Program-made: the position numbers and the translations under genes
Origin: Humulus lupulus
Taxonomy: Eukaryota; Streptophyta; Magnoliopsida; Rosales; Cannabaceae
Direction: 5' to 3'
DNA length: 64,000 nucleotides
Assembly (NCBI RefSeq): GCF_963169125.1
Contig: NC_084793.1
Location: forward strand, 141,276,297 to 141,340,296
The notes under the pieces: model-generated
What the model was told of the DNA's origin: nothing
Seen by the model: the letters and a program-made list of their open reading frames with translations, nothing else
Database searches by the model: none
Part shown: positions 34,545 to 45,408 of the stretch, one piece after another
Numbering within the stretch: the stretch's first letter is position 1
Layout: each line of letters begins with the position of its first letter

Positions 34545-35555
34545 TTACCTGAATAACTCGGGATATCGATCCCGCATATCAAACTCAAACTCCCAAGTTG
34601 CCTCTTCCACTTTGTTGTTCCTCCAAAACACTTTCACCAAGGCAATGACCTTGTTCCGCAAGACTTTATCTTTCTGGTCTAGGATCTGAACTAGCTTATT
34701 CTCATAAGACAAATTTTGATCCAGCTCCAGGTTTTCATAACTCAGCAAATGTGTAGAGTCTGATACGTACTTCTGGAGAATGGACACATGAAATACGTTG
34801 TGAACCCCTGATAAAGCTGGAGGCATAGCCAATCTGTAAGCTACCTCTCCAATCTGTTCTAGAATCTCAAAGGGGACAATAAACCTAGGACTTAACTTGC
34901 CTTTCACTCCAATTCGCTTTACTCCTCTCAAAGGAGCAACGCTGAGGCACACATGATCACCGACTAGAAACTCTACACTCCTGCGTCTTAAGTCTGAGTA
35001 ACTCTTCTGTCAACTCTGGGAGGTGAGCATCCGAGCTCTAATCTTTTCAATCACCTCATTGGTCCTCTGAACAGCTTCAGGACCTAAGTACTTCCTCTCA
35101 CTCGTCTCATCCCAATGGATGGGTGATCTACACCTTCTCCCATACAACATTTCATACGGATCCACTCCGATAGTTTCCAAATAGCTATTATTATATGAAA
35201 ACTCAATCAAAGGGAGATACTTACTCCAAGATCCCCCAAAATCCAGCACATAGGCCCGCAACATATCCTCCAGTATCTGAATCGTCCTGTCAGACTGTCC
35301 ATCCGTCTGAGGATGATAGGCGGTAATAATCTGCAACTGCATGCCCATAGCCTTCTGCAGGCTCTCCCAAAACTTAGAGGTGAAGGTGGGGTCCCTGTCG
35401 GATACTATCGACCTCGGAGCCCCATGGAGTCGCACAATCTCCTTTACATACAACTCAACATACTGCTCCACCGTGTAAATTGCCTTAACAGGCAAAAAGT
35501 GGGCTAATTTGGTGTACCTATCCATAATCACCCACATAGAATCATGTTGCCCCAC
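34545..35555 (-). pseudogene. Gypsy-A integrase and chromodomain (3' end of pol)
   Basis: 35555-35010 encodes the integrase core: RYTKLAHFLPV, VSDRDPTFTSKFW, AYHPQTDGQSDRTIQ, LIEFSYNNSY and YGRRCRSPIHW. The catalytic glutamate position (usually SERT) is Asp here, and the first catalytic Asp lies upstream of the break. After a stop near 35008, 34952-34545 carries the C-terminal part with KRIGVKGKLSPRFIVPFEIL and a chromodomain-like end, VFWRNNKVEEATWEFEFDMRDRYPELF. The chromodomain and the LTR size point to the Tekay (Del) lineage of chromoviruses, whose chromodomain steers insertion towards heterochromatin. The 5' part of pol is cut off at 35558 by another LTR. Confidence 0.88.
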
Positions 35556-35558
35556 TGT

Positions 35559-37865
35559 TGTAACGTCCCATAATTTCCTAATAAGGCTTAGGGCCTTGAT
35601 TAGGGGGCCAGGATGGCAATATATGGTATTATGTGTTTACTTGTTATATTAATTGTTATTATGTGATAATACAACTAGATGTGCATGTTTAGGGGTATTA
35701 AATATGCACCTGGGCCCATTTTTGTTTAATAGGGCGATTTTGGTAATTTGGCCCATTGCGGGCATAATTGTATATTTATGTGCATAAATGTGATATATGT
35801 GAGAGACCACATTATTATGTGTGTTTATTTGGGTCACTCAACACGAAGCGATCCTAGTGAGAAATTAGCGAAAAAGGTCACAACAGTAATCAATACCCGG
35901 CTCGGGGTGAGCCTAGGGGTATTTTGGTAAATTAGTACATTACCGGGGATTATTGGGTAATGGATATTTATTTGGTGTTTACTTAAGATAGTTGAGATTT
36001 ATTTAAGGAAATGTTGAGAAATGGTGGCAAATGACTATGCCTCTATGGGCATTAGAGGGCAAGTTTTGGACTTAAGGGAATTTAAGTCTTTTGTAGGATT
36101 TGTATATACTTAGCCAAAATAGGAAGCTGTGAATTAGAAGGAAGGAAACAAAGGCAACAGAAGAAACACTCTCTAATTTTTTCTCTATTCCCTGTATCTC
36201 TCTCTTTCTCTTGGGATTTTGCCATTTTGGAAGAGGAAAGCTTGGGAATTGAAGCCTAGAGTGTAGAATCAAGCTAGGATCAGCTTGGGAACCATTGGGC
36301 AGCCATCAAGGTAATGATTTGAGCTTCAATCTCTGAATTTTTTCTGAGTTCTTACTCTGTTTTTATGGTGTTTGGAGCTTGAGAGCTTGGGTATGGATTT
36401 TTGGGATTGGTTGGAGTTTTTGGGAAAAACTTGGTTAGGTTATGTTGCCTTTGATGAGTAGAGTGTATTTCTATGGTTAATTTTGGGTTTGAAGGTCTTA
36501 AGGGATGGATTTTTGGAGCTTTGGCTCGGGGAAACTTGAAGAGAAAACCCAAAATTTTGAAATTCTGGTGTCAGTGCTGTAGCACTAGGTTGAGAGCACT
36601 ACATCGCTAGGCTGCGATTTTTGGGGGCTAGAGTCTCTGACTCTAGTGCTGTAGCGCTACTCAGCTTTCAAAACTTGATTTTTGGGTACTTTGTAGGGTT
36701 TTTGCTCAGGGGCTTGGAGGGCAATTTCACCACCCCGTTTGGTGGAATTAGAGGTCCCGAGGGCACGGGATTGGTCCTGGGATTGGGCTTTGGAATTTAA
36801 ATTCATTGAAGTACCATTTATGATTTGTGACTAGGTGTTCGCTAGGGCTCAGAATGGGATCGTGCTTGAGGGTCGTTCTTGTGTACGCTTACTTGGACCT
36901 GAGGTAAGAAAACTGCACCCAATACGTGTTATATGTGATTAGGGCTTGGCCTGGCTGTTATATGTTATTATGAATAGGGTTTGGGCCCTAGGATGTGTAT
37001 GCTAGGCTATTAGTGCACATGTTTGCTGATAAATTCTTAAGTGTTTTATAATCGTTGCATAAACTCTATGGTTAGGGCATGTGGCCCCGTTAAATAGGTA
37101 TGTTTACCGTTATGGAAATGGATATTTAGTGGTATTATATGATTAACATGCACATGTGCTTAGTTTATTGGGATGTGCCTATCAACATCTGTTTTCTATA
37201 TTGGGATATGTAATCATGGATTAGGGCTTGACTTATGAGTCAAGGGCGACAATAGCGCGTTGTGCGCTGGTCGAGAGGCTTAGGCCTAAACCAATAATGT
37301 ACTATTACGTTGATCAACTCTAAGGTTGATAATAAACCAAGGGGTTGGGCTAGCTTTATGGATAGTGAGACAGAGCTAAGGGTGAGGGCCCCATGTGACT
37401 CTTTGTTCACGTAGCTAGGGCATAGGCCCGGGTTTGGCTCTGAGGTCAACTGGTTAGGGCAACTGCCCCAAGTTAATCCAATGATCAATTGCTTGAATTT
37501 AAGTGCTAATATCTATGGATTGTTCTTACTGATTGTGTTGAATGGATATTTTAAAGTTTACATTCTTTGATTTTGCATGTTGGGTTTTCTTGCTGGGCCT
37601 CGGCTCACGGGTGTTTTGTGGTGCAGGTAAGGGAAAGGGAAAGCTTGACCAACCATGAGTTGGAGAGCTTTGGTGGTGGCGTGTACATATGCGGCTGCTC
37701 GACCACCACGACCGGGGTTATCTCAGAGGAATTAGGGTTATAGCCCTGTTTTGCCGCTTAGGCCGGCTGATGTAACTTTTGATGTGTATAATTCCCTTTT
37801 TAAAAGTTTAGTTGTAATATTTTGGGATCCCATGTTTATGTGAAACTTTTTAAATAAACGTCAAC
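35559..37865 (+). repeat. Tekay-like LTR, plus strand, truncated (LTR1)
   Basis: Starts TGTAACGTCCCATAATTTCC and contains the family phrases CTAATAAGGCTTAGGGCC, GGCTCGGGGTGAGCCTAGGGG, TGTAGCGCTAC and CGGCTCACGGGTG...GTGCAGGTAAGGG. It stops at about 37865, in the part that corresponds to about 40195 in the next LTR, so roughly the last 150 bp are missing. It interrupts the gypsy-A integrase. No coding sequence; short frames inside are chance. Confidence 0.8.
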
Positions 37866-40346
37866 TGTAATGACCCAAAATTACTAATAAGGCTTAAGGG
37901 CCTTGATTAGTGTGCCGGGAGGACATAATTGGTTTATGTGTAATTTAAATGAATTAATGCATGATTGTGTGATAAGCATGCTTATATGATTATATGGATA
38001 TGTAAAATACATGACTACGAGTATTAGTATGCATATAGGCCATGTTTAGCTTTTAGGGGCATATTTGTAATTTTGGCCCGTTGGGGGCATAAATGTGATT
38101 ATTTGTGATAAATTGTTAAGACCACATTATTATGTGGATGTATTTGTAGCATAAGGCTCGAGGCGATCCTAGTGAGCGGTTTAGCGATATAGTCACAATA
38201 GGGATTTATACCTGGCTCGGGGGAGCCTAGGGGTATTTCTGGGAATTTGGGAAATATATTGGAGACTATTTGACATTGGGGAAAATAATTGGTGATTAAT
38301 TAGATGACGAGATTTAAGTGGTAAACGTTAGGGGCACTTGAGGAATTAGCGGGAATTGGGAGCAAATGACCAAAATGCCCTTAGAGTGATTAAGAGACTT
38401 GGATTTAATTGGGAGGGCAAAAGGGTCTTTTGATTTTTAAAAGGGGATACATGATGTATTCTGTTCATTTTAGACTCTAGTGGAAGTTGTAGAAAAGGGT
38501 AGAAGCTGAAAAGGAAAGGAAAGAAAAAGAAGGAAAAAACAGAGCACTTAACTTACCCCCCTCTCTCTCTCTCTCCCACGCGATTTGCTCTCTCTTTCAC
38601 CCTTTCTTCTGGATTTTGAAGCTAAGAAATCAGAGGAAGTATAGGCTTGGTTTGAGGTGTTGATCCTCGGAGAAGCTAAGGGATTCAGTTGGAGTTAGCT
38701 ACCAATTAAGGTAAGCTTTAATGGTTTTGTCTGAGTTTTCTGGGTTTGTTGAGGTTGATTCTGAATTTGGATTTTGGATGGAAATTTAAAGACCTAAGCT
38801 TGGGGATTTGAGGAACTAAAGTCTGGAAGGGAATTGAAGGCAACCTAGGGTCAAATTCACTTAGCTAAGGTAATAAATTATGACTTTGTTTATCTGGGTT
38901 TTCTGATGAAGTTCTTGAGCTTCAAGCTCAATTCTAGTTTTCTGTGTTTGATGATGCTTGTGGCCAAGTCTTTGATGTTGTTAGGTTGTTTTAGCTTAGG
39001 TATAGTGAGTTATAAGGTCAATTTTCAGTTTAGTTGAAGTTTGGAATGGGTCTTTGGAGCTTTGGCTCGGGAAAGTTCGAAGGAAAAACCCAGAAGTTTT
39101 GCATGTGCTGGTTGTAGCGCTATAGCGCTAGGATAGGAGCACTACAGTGCTATGCTTCGTTTTTTTTGGGGGGGGGGGGGGGGGGGGGGCTAGCTTTCTA
39201 ACTGTAGTGCTGTAGCGCCCTTCTTGTGGCGCTGTAGCGCTACCCTGCCTCCAGAAATGGATTTTGGGTATTTTTCTTAGGGTTTTTGCTTGGGGGCTCA
39301 GGGGTCGATTCCACCACCCCGTTTGGTTGAATTGGGCTTCTCAAGAGCTTGAGATTGGTTCCAAAGTTGGGTATGAAATTGAATGTTAATGAGGATTCTA
39401 TTTTGTGGTTGTGACTAGGTGTACGCTAGGGCTCGGACGGGATCGTGCTCGAGGGTAATCTTAATTAACCAAAGCGCTCGGAATCAAAGGTAAGAAAATT
39501 GCACCTGGTCATGTGGTTATGTTGGAACTAAGAGTTCCCTACACTTGCATGTAATATTGTAGGATGGTATTATGCCATGTGAACATGAAATAAACAGCCT
39601 AAGAGTGCCAGAATTAATATTGGTGCACAAGGGCACGACTCGACCACTGTTAGTTGTGGTTAAGTATATAATCACTATGCTCGGCCTAAGCGAGCCGAAG
39701 TCAATGGGATAAATAGAGGGTCTGGCCTAAGGGTGTCGACCCTGGATACTGTGTGATATGTTTATTGTTATAAATCTGATGATTATGGAATGTTTATTAC
39801 TTGGATGATTGATTATTGATTTGCAGATTAATATCATCGATTATGTGAACAATGTCGTCTGCTGAGTATCTGATTGATGATTTATGAATTATATTACTGT
39901 TGATTATTGTTTATGCTTTGCATTATGGTTTTCTTGCTGGGCCTTGGCTCACGGGTGCTACGTGGTGCAGGTAATGGCAAGGGCAAGGTGGATCAGTCTT
40001 GAGTTGGAGAGCTCTGGGGCGAAATGTACATAGTTAGCTGATCGGCCGCCACGACCGAGGAATGGTACAAGGACAGATTAACCTAAAGTGCCTATTTTTC
40101 CATTAGAGTGGCTGGTGGCTGTACATAAATTTTGAAATTTTTGTAAACTGTCCTTTAAAGCCTGTTTTGGGATCCCATGTATTAAACGTTTATTTTAATG
40201 AGAGATTTCTAGTTTATGACCAAAATCTTTTAACCCTAACCTAATTATAACTTTAGGGTCACGTTTTCAACTATATGACTTGATTAGTAAGTCTTGCACC
40301 TTTATAAGCACACAGTGTAACAACCTTGGTTATCCAGGGTGTTACA
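37866..40346 (+). repeat. 5' LTR of Tekay-like gypsy-B
   Basis: Runs from TGTAATGACCCAAAATTAC to CAGGGTGTTACA, 2,481 bp. The end is fixed by the following primer-binding site. It is related to LTR1 and, in reverse, to 31466-34507. It contains a 22-base G run at 39168-39189 and a cluster of TAGCGCTA-type palindromes around 39110-39250. Confidence 0.88.
39168..39189 (+). repeat. Poly-G run, 22 bases, in gypsy-B LTR
   Basis: An uninterrupted run of 22 G follows eight T. It could form G-quadruplexes. It is a likely spot for length error in sequencing and polymerase slippage. Confidence 0.95.
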
Positions 40347-40348
40347 AC

Positions 40349-40361
40349 TTGGTATCAAAGC
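40349..40361 (+). other. Primer-binding site of gypsy-B
   Basis: TTGGTATCAAAGC, two bases after the LTR end, matches the initiator tRNA-Met site apart from one G-to-A change. Confidence 0.9.
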
Positions 40362-40845
40362 GTCCTAGGTTTAAGGGTTCCTGAAGACTGGCTGGACATG
40401 TACATTTGCCGCTAAAGACAAGCTCGACTCAGGGTTTGGTAATTGTGTATACATGTTTATATGCTTAAATGATTGGAAAGAACCATGATTGTTGCTAACT
40501 GTTTAATTAATAGGGAGCATGAGATACTGATAGGGTCTGGCCTTTGACTGCTGTGTGATGATATTGAGGCATGCTCATTAGCATTGCTGTGCATGTGGAT
40601 GATTATTTGGATAAAGTGGTATACCTTAACTGCTTGTGATTGGTTGTGTTTCCAATGGTGATGCATGGAAAGATTGTTACCCTGTCATCATAGTCTGACC
40701 GCTGAGTCATTGATTGCAAATTAGCTTGGATAGCTATGTGTCCAAGACGATCTGTACGACTAATCGGCACTAGGTTTGAGGCAAGGGATGATGACCAGGG
40801 CCAGAACCCTCTGCGAGTTGGCAACAGATTATGGCAGATATGTAA
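40362..40845 (+). other. Leader of gypsy-B, no gene
   Basis: About 480 bp between primer-binding site and the first recognisable gag codons. Open stretches on the minus strand (40457-40863) have no known motif. Gag may start upstream of 40846, but the frame there is not clear. Confidence 0.6.
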
Positions 40846-41901
40846 GTGCGACTTCAGAGTCAAGATGAACAGATCCGACTTCTAAGACAGCAGGCTCCGT
40901 CAAGGAGTGCTGCCTCTATTGTGCCACCTGCAGTGGCACCAGTTATACAACTAATGGAGGTTAGGAATAAGTGGGAACCATTGTATGAGCGGTTCAAGAG
41001 ACAACATCCTCCAACTTTTAAGGGAGGACCAGATCCACTAAAGGCCGAGCAGTGGATGAGTATGATTACCACTATCCTAGACTTCATGAGGGTAAAGGGT
41101 CATGACAGGGTGGCCTGTGTCGCATATATGCTGAGAGAGGATGCCCGCATTTGGTGGGAAGTGGCATCACAGACCAGGGATGTTACTACTTTGAGTTGGG
41201 ATGGATTCAAGGACTTGTTCAATCAAAATTATTACACTGTTGCCATCAGGGCAACAAAGGTGAATGAGTTTGTGGGATTGGTTTAGGGAAACATGACAGT
41301 TACAGAATATTCCCTGAAGTTTGATAGACTCACGAAGTTCGCACCATATCTTGTGCCTACCGATGCGGCTAGGCAGGACAAATTTATCAGAGGGCTTAAT
41401 GCTATGATAGCCTGAGATGTGAGGATTACAACAGTACTTGGGGGGACAACTTATGCCTAGGTTGTTGAGAAGGCTCTTACCACTGAGGAAGCGGAGAACA
41501 AGATTTGGAGGGAGATTGTTGCAAGACGGGAGGGTCGCAGAATAATGCCTCCATATTCTGGGTCTGATAGGGGCAGAGGCCCCAGTGATCTAAAGAGGAA
41601 GACCCCTGACACTTCGACCGCTGCTGGTCCTAATAAGAGAGGTCGAGGTACTCAAGGTGGCTGTCAGGGGGGCAGTGATACATGGAGGAGCTATCCAGAG
41701 TGCACGAGGTGCAGAAGATGCCATCTGGGCGAATGTCGGGCTAAGGCCTGTTATGTGTGTGGGGTGGTGGGACACCTCAAGAAATACTGCCCAACAGTGA
41801 AGAAAGGGGAAGTAGGGAAGGTGGACAGCTTGACTCCAGCTCGAGTGTTCACCCTGACGCAGGCAGAGGCCGAGGCTAGTCCCTCGGTGGTGACAGGTTA
41901 G
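40846..41901 (+). pseudogene. Gypsy-B gag with zinc knuckle
   Basis: One frame throughout, interrupted by TAG at 41284-41286, TGA at 41413-41415, TAG at 41458-41460 and TAG at 41899-41901. Features are the gag core RFKRQHPPTFKGGPDPLKAE, AYMLREDARIWWE and FKDLFNQNYY, then VTEYSLKFDRLTKFAPYLV and a CCHC knuckle CYVCGVVGHLKKYC near 41750. Each of these four stops is explained by one C-to-T change (CAG to TAG, CGA to TGA). There is no frameshift. Gag of this lineage forms the particle and binds RNA; this copy cannot. Confidence 0.9.
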
Positions 41902-41928
41902 CTTTCTAGCGCTGGCTCTCCTTTTACT

Positions 41929-42285
41929 GTGTTGATTGACTCTGGTGCTACACATTCATTTGTTTCTAGTAAGGTGATTGATAGACTGTGTAGACCTAGT
42001 GAGTACTATACTGTGGGGTTTGGGACTATATTGCCTACAAGGGAATTGGTAGTTTCTAGGAGGTGGATTAGAGCACTGCTTGTCATGGTTGATGGTAGGG
42101 AGTTATCAGTAGACTTGATTGAGTTGGGTATGGAGGACTTTGACATGATTTTGGGCATGGATTGGTTGGTTAGATACGAAGCTACTATTGATTGTAGGAA
42201 GAAGATGGTAATCTTTGAGTCGGAGGGCGAGGATCCCTTTGTTTTCGTGGGTACGGTATGTGGACCTCGCGTACCCATGATATAA
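41929..42285 (+). pseudogene. Gypsy-B aspartic protease
   Basis: In frame with gag. Begins with the active-site motif VLIDSGATHSFVS, followed by ILGMDWLVRYEATIDC, the flap and C-terminal signature of Ty3/gypsy proteases. It ends with a TAA at 42283-42285, and a further TAG at 42310-42312 precedes the RT. Confidence 0.88.
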
Positions 42286-42342
42286 GCATTGAGAGCCAGG
42301 GACTTATTATAGGGAGGGTGTATAGGTTTCCTGGCGAGTGTT

Positions 42343-43010
42343 GTGGATACTACTAGAGTTTTTCCAGTAGGGCTAGAGGAGGCCAGATTAGTTTGTGAGT
42401 TCTTGGATGTGTTCCCTGAGGATTTACCAGGGCTGCCGCCACATAGGGAGATTCAGTTTGTTATTGAGTTGGCACCGGGGACAGAGCCAATGTCGAGGGC
42501 ACCATATAGAATGGCACCGACAGAACTGAAGGAATTAAAGATACAGCTACAGGAACTTTTTGATTTAGGGTTTATCAGACCTAGCTACTCGCCATGGGAT
42601 GCTCCAGTTTTGTTTGTGAAGAAGAAGAAAGGGACTCTGAGGATGTGTATAGACTACAGGGAGTTGAAAAAGTTGACTATCAAGTATAAGTATCCTCTAC
42701 CAAGGATTGATGACTTGTTCGACCAGCTGTACGGAAAGACGTTATTCTTGAAGATTGATCTTCGATCTGATTATCACCAGTTGAGGATCAAGGACGAGGA
42801 TATACCGAAGACGACCATCCGAACGAGGTATGGGCACTATGAGTTTTTGGTCATGTCGTTTGGTTTGACCAACACCCCAGCAACCTTCATGGACTTAATG
42901 AACATGGTGTTCAATGACTTCTTGGATCAGTTCGTCATTGTCTTTATCGATAATATTTTAGTGTATTCCAGTTCAGAGGTAGAGCACGAGCTACATCTAA
43001 AGGACACATC
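42343..43010 (+). pseudogene. Gypsy-B reverse transcriptase, truncated, active site mutated
   Basis: Same frame as gag and protease. RT motifs: [64 protein letters not shown] and [13 protein letters not shown]. The catalytic Y/F-x-D-D box reads FIDN at 42943-42954, so the second aspartate is lost (GAT to AAT). The expected glycine in KIDLRSGYHQL is Asp. At about 43010 the coding sequence stops and an LTR fragment in the opposite direction begins, so the rest of RT, RNase H and integrase are missing. Confidence 0.9.
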
Positions 43011-43587
43011 ACAAATATATCTCCACAATTCCCCTAATTAACCCTTAGCCTTTTTAACACCACCAAGGGCAAAAATGTCTTTTGCCATATCTCGCTAAAT
43101 CCTCGAATAGTCCTATAAATCCTCATTTAATCCCAACATACCCAAATAATAGCTAAATGACTACCCGTTACTCGGTAACCTCGAACACGCGCTACATTCC
43201 CCAAATACCGCTAGGCTCGATCTGAGCCGGGTATTTGACCTCGTTGTGATTATTCTGCTATTATGCTCCCTAGAACCATCTCGGATCACACATCACAAAT
43301 ATATCTCCACAATACTATGGTCTCAGTCACAACACACATATAATCACATTCATGACCTCAATGGGCCAAAATTACAAGTATGCCTTTATTAACAAGAACG
43401 GGCCCACATGCATATTTAATTCACCTAAACATGCATGTCTAGTCATATAATCATTTAATTCAAATAATCACATACTAATACACACATATCATAATTAACC
43501 ACGTAATCACATAATTAAATCAATTATTACCCTCTCGACACGCTAATGAAGGCACTAAGCCTTATTAGCAAATTTAGGATGTTACAA
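43007..43587 (-). repeat. Tekay-like LTR fragment, minus strand
   Basis: Reverse-oriented start of an LTR of the 31466-34507 type: on the minus strand it begins TGTAACATCCTAAATTTGC at 43587 and corresponds to about 33960-34507. A 25-bp segment containing ACACATCACAAATATATCTC occurs both at the junction with the RT (43006-43032) and at about 43278-43304. Confidence 0.8.
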
Positions 43588-43864
43588 CAATCACACTCAC
43601 ATTTATTAACAGGGGTCCGAGCCCCGATTGCAACTCGGGTGAAGTTTTCTCTCCTTGAGTCCCGAGCATCTAGCATATGGCAGTCCTGAGCACGATCCCT
43701 AGCCTTGAGCCCTAGCGGTATAACCTAGTCACCAGTAATAATAATAAATATCCATTAAACCCTAAACCAATTAAAACTTCAGAATAATATTATAGCCTCC
43801 ATAATCTTGAATTCTACAAATCCGGATGGTAGAATTCTTCTTGAGTTTAAAGGCCTATGGGTTC
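43588..43864 (-). repeat. Further Tekay LTR debris
   Basis: Matches the minus-strand LTR around 33100-33270: the phrases CCTGAGC, GCGGTA plus AACCTAGTCAC, ATCCATTAAACCCTAAACCA and GGTAGAATTC-like border recur in the same order. It is not contiguous with the fragment at 43007-43587, so a deletion lies between them. Confidence 0.6.
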
Positions 43865-44436
43865 GATTGTGAAGTGAGCAACTCATTGAGCCTTCGCCAT
43901 GGTCCCGAGCATGGGATGGTGGCTATCCTCCTTGGTTTGGATGATGAGGAGGTCATCTTGCTCGAGACTGGGATCTTTTGGGATTGGTAGTGCACCTGGA
44001 GTGGCGAGTAGTCGATTGCTCAACTCCATCTCCGTCCAAGGCATGGGGATACCTTGAAGAAGCTTGGAAACATCTCACCACCATGCATATGGCCGTCTGG
44101 AAGGCGATGGTCGCCTCTCGTTGTTGCTGTTCCATGTCCCGTCGTTGAGCAGCCATATCACCCATAGCAGCGACATTCATGATGCGCAGCCGTGCCATCT
44201 CTTCTCTCAGGGTGGCGACGTCCTCTCATACCGGCTCAGGCTGTTGGGGGAGGTGGTTGCCATTGCCTTCATCCAGGTTCTCACAAGGGTCCTCCTCAAC
44301 ATTCTGCGACGGAGGAGGATTTGGTGGGGCCGTAGGGTCGTTTTCTTTAGCTGGACCACACTTAGGTGCTATGACCAGCGAGGGGTTGGGGCACCTTGGG
44401 TGGTAGGTAAGATGATTTGACTTCGAAACTTACACT
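43865..44436 (-). pseudogene. Gag-like N-terminal remnant of a Tat-type gypsy element
   Basis: Read on the minus strand from the primer-binding site: a Pro/Asn/Glu-rich stretch (PPNPPPSQNVEEDP), a stop, then EDVATLREEMARLRIMN and AAQRRDMEQQQREA, a helical charged segment. The layout and style (proline-rich head, then a coiled-coil-like part) resemble the gag N-terminus of Tat-lineage elements. The frame is broken by stops and leaves the family near 43900. The assignment rests on pattern only. Confidence 0.45.
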
Positions 44437-44455
44437 CTCAATGAAAGCACCAAAA
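44437..44455 (-). other. Primer-binding-site-like sequence
   Basis: Minus strand TTTGGTGCTTTCATTGAGA follows an LTR-like end (GAGTCAACA). This phrase is common after LTRs of plant Ty3/gypsy elements. I do not assign the primer tRNA. Confidence 0.55.
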
Positions 44456-44653
44456 TGTTGACTCGTTTTTTCGTCAACTCACACAGAGTCATAAATGAAG
44501 AGTCTTTATCTGAGAGAAGATCTTTAATGATGAATAATGAGCTAAATAAAAGAGGAATAAATGCAGCAGTAAATGAATGAGACAAAGATTTATAGTGGAA
44601 CAGACTCCTCATTAATTGCACTGATTGATGGTTCCAACAATGGGGAGTCAACA
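44456..44653 (-). repeat. Very short putative LTR (198 bp)
   Basis: Begins TGTTGACTC and ends GAGTCAACA, a perfect 9-bp terminal inverted repeat, and abuts a primer-binding-site-like sequence at its left. At 198 bp it would be unusually short for a gypsy LTR. I found no second copy in the window. It could be an internally deleted LTR. Confidence 0.5.
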
Positions 44654-45408
44654 CGTGGTTTCACATTTTTTGATTGTGACGTCATGAGGAGTAATTCCGT
44701 ATTTTTCAATTTTAAAAAAATTTTACAGTGCTATGTGTAATTTTTCCTTTTTCTTATAGGCTACATATAATTTTTTTTTCAATTTTATAATTTTACAAAT
44801 TTTTATTCTGGAAAATCTGTTTTTTGGCCAAAAAAAATATTTAATAAAATTTTAGGGTGCTTTTTAAGTAGGGGATGGGTTTTGCAGCTACGATAGAGAC
44901 ATCTTTTTTTTTCGGCATGTAGAGAAATTATAACCCAATTTTTTTATATGACAATGTACATTGTAGTTATTTTAAGCATCCTATTAATTGTTAATAAATT
45001 TTGAATACTTTACAATCCCAAAAATAGGGTTCAAATAATCAGTTACACATGTGCCTTTTTTTATATTCCCGTGTAAAACAGATTGTTTAAACTCTAAATA
45101 TGCTACCTTAAATCATTTGAAATTTCTTGAAAATTGGTGGGATGTCTACTATAACTACGATCATATAATAAAGTCAATCATAATTTTTTCACCTGCCAAA
45201 AACAGAGACGCCTTGCTGGTAGGAGCAAAATTTACACCCTTATTTAAGAAATTCCTCAAAATTTTATACTATATAATTTGTTATCAATTTTGTGATATGT
45301 TTTCGATAGTTTTTAGGGGAATAATATGTTCAAATCGTTGCTGACATAATATGGCATATATAAAATTTAAATAATATAAAATAATTATGATTGAATAGGA
45401 TATTTTTT
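44654..45408. other. Gap, unidentified repeat-like DNA
   Basis: AT-rich. A 97-codon open frame at 45051-45344 (plus) shows no known motif. Its style (short mixed AT-rich text with GGTGGGATGTCTAC) suggests old transposon sequence, but I cannot name a family. Confidence 0.4.

Noticed and set aside
45051..45344. 97-codon plus-strand frame
   Set aside because: No recognised family and no upstream or downstream gene structure; probably old repeat DNA.
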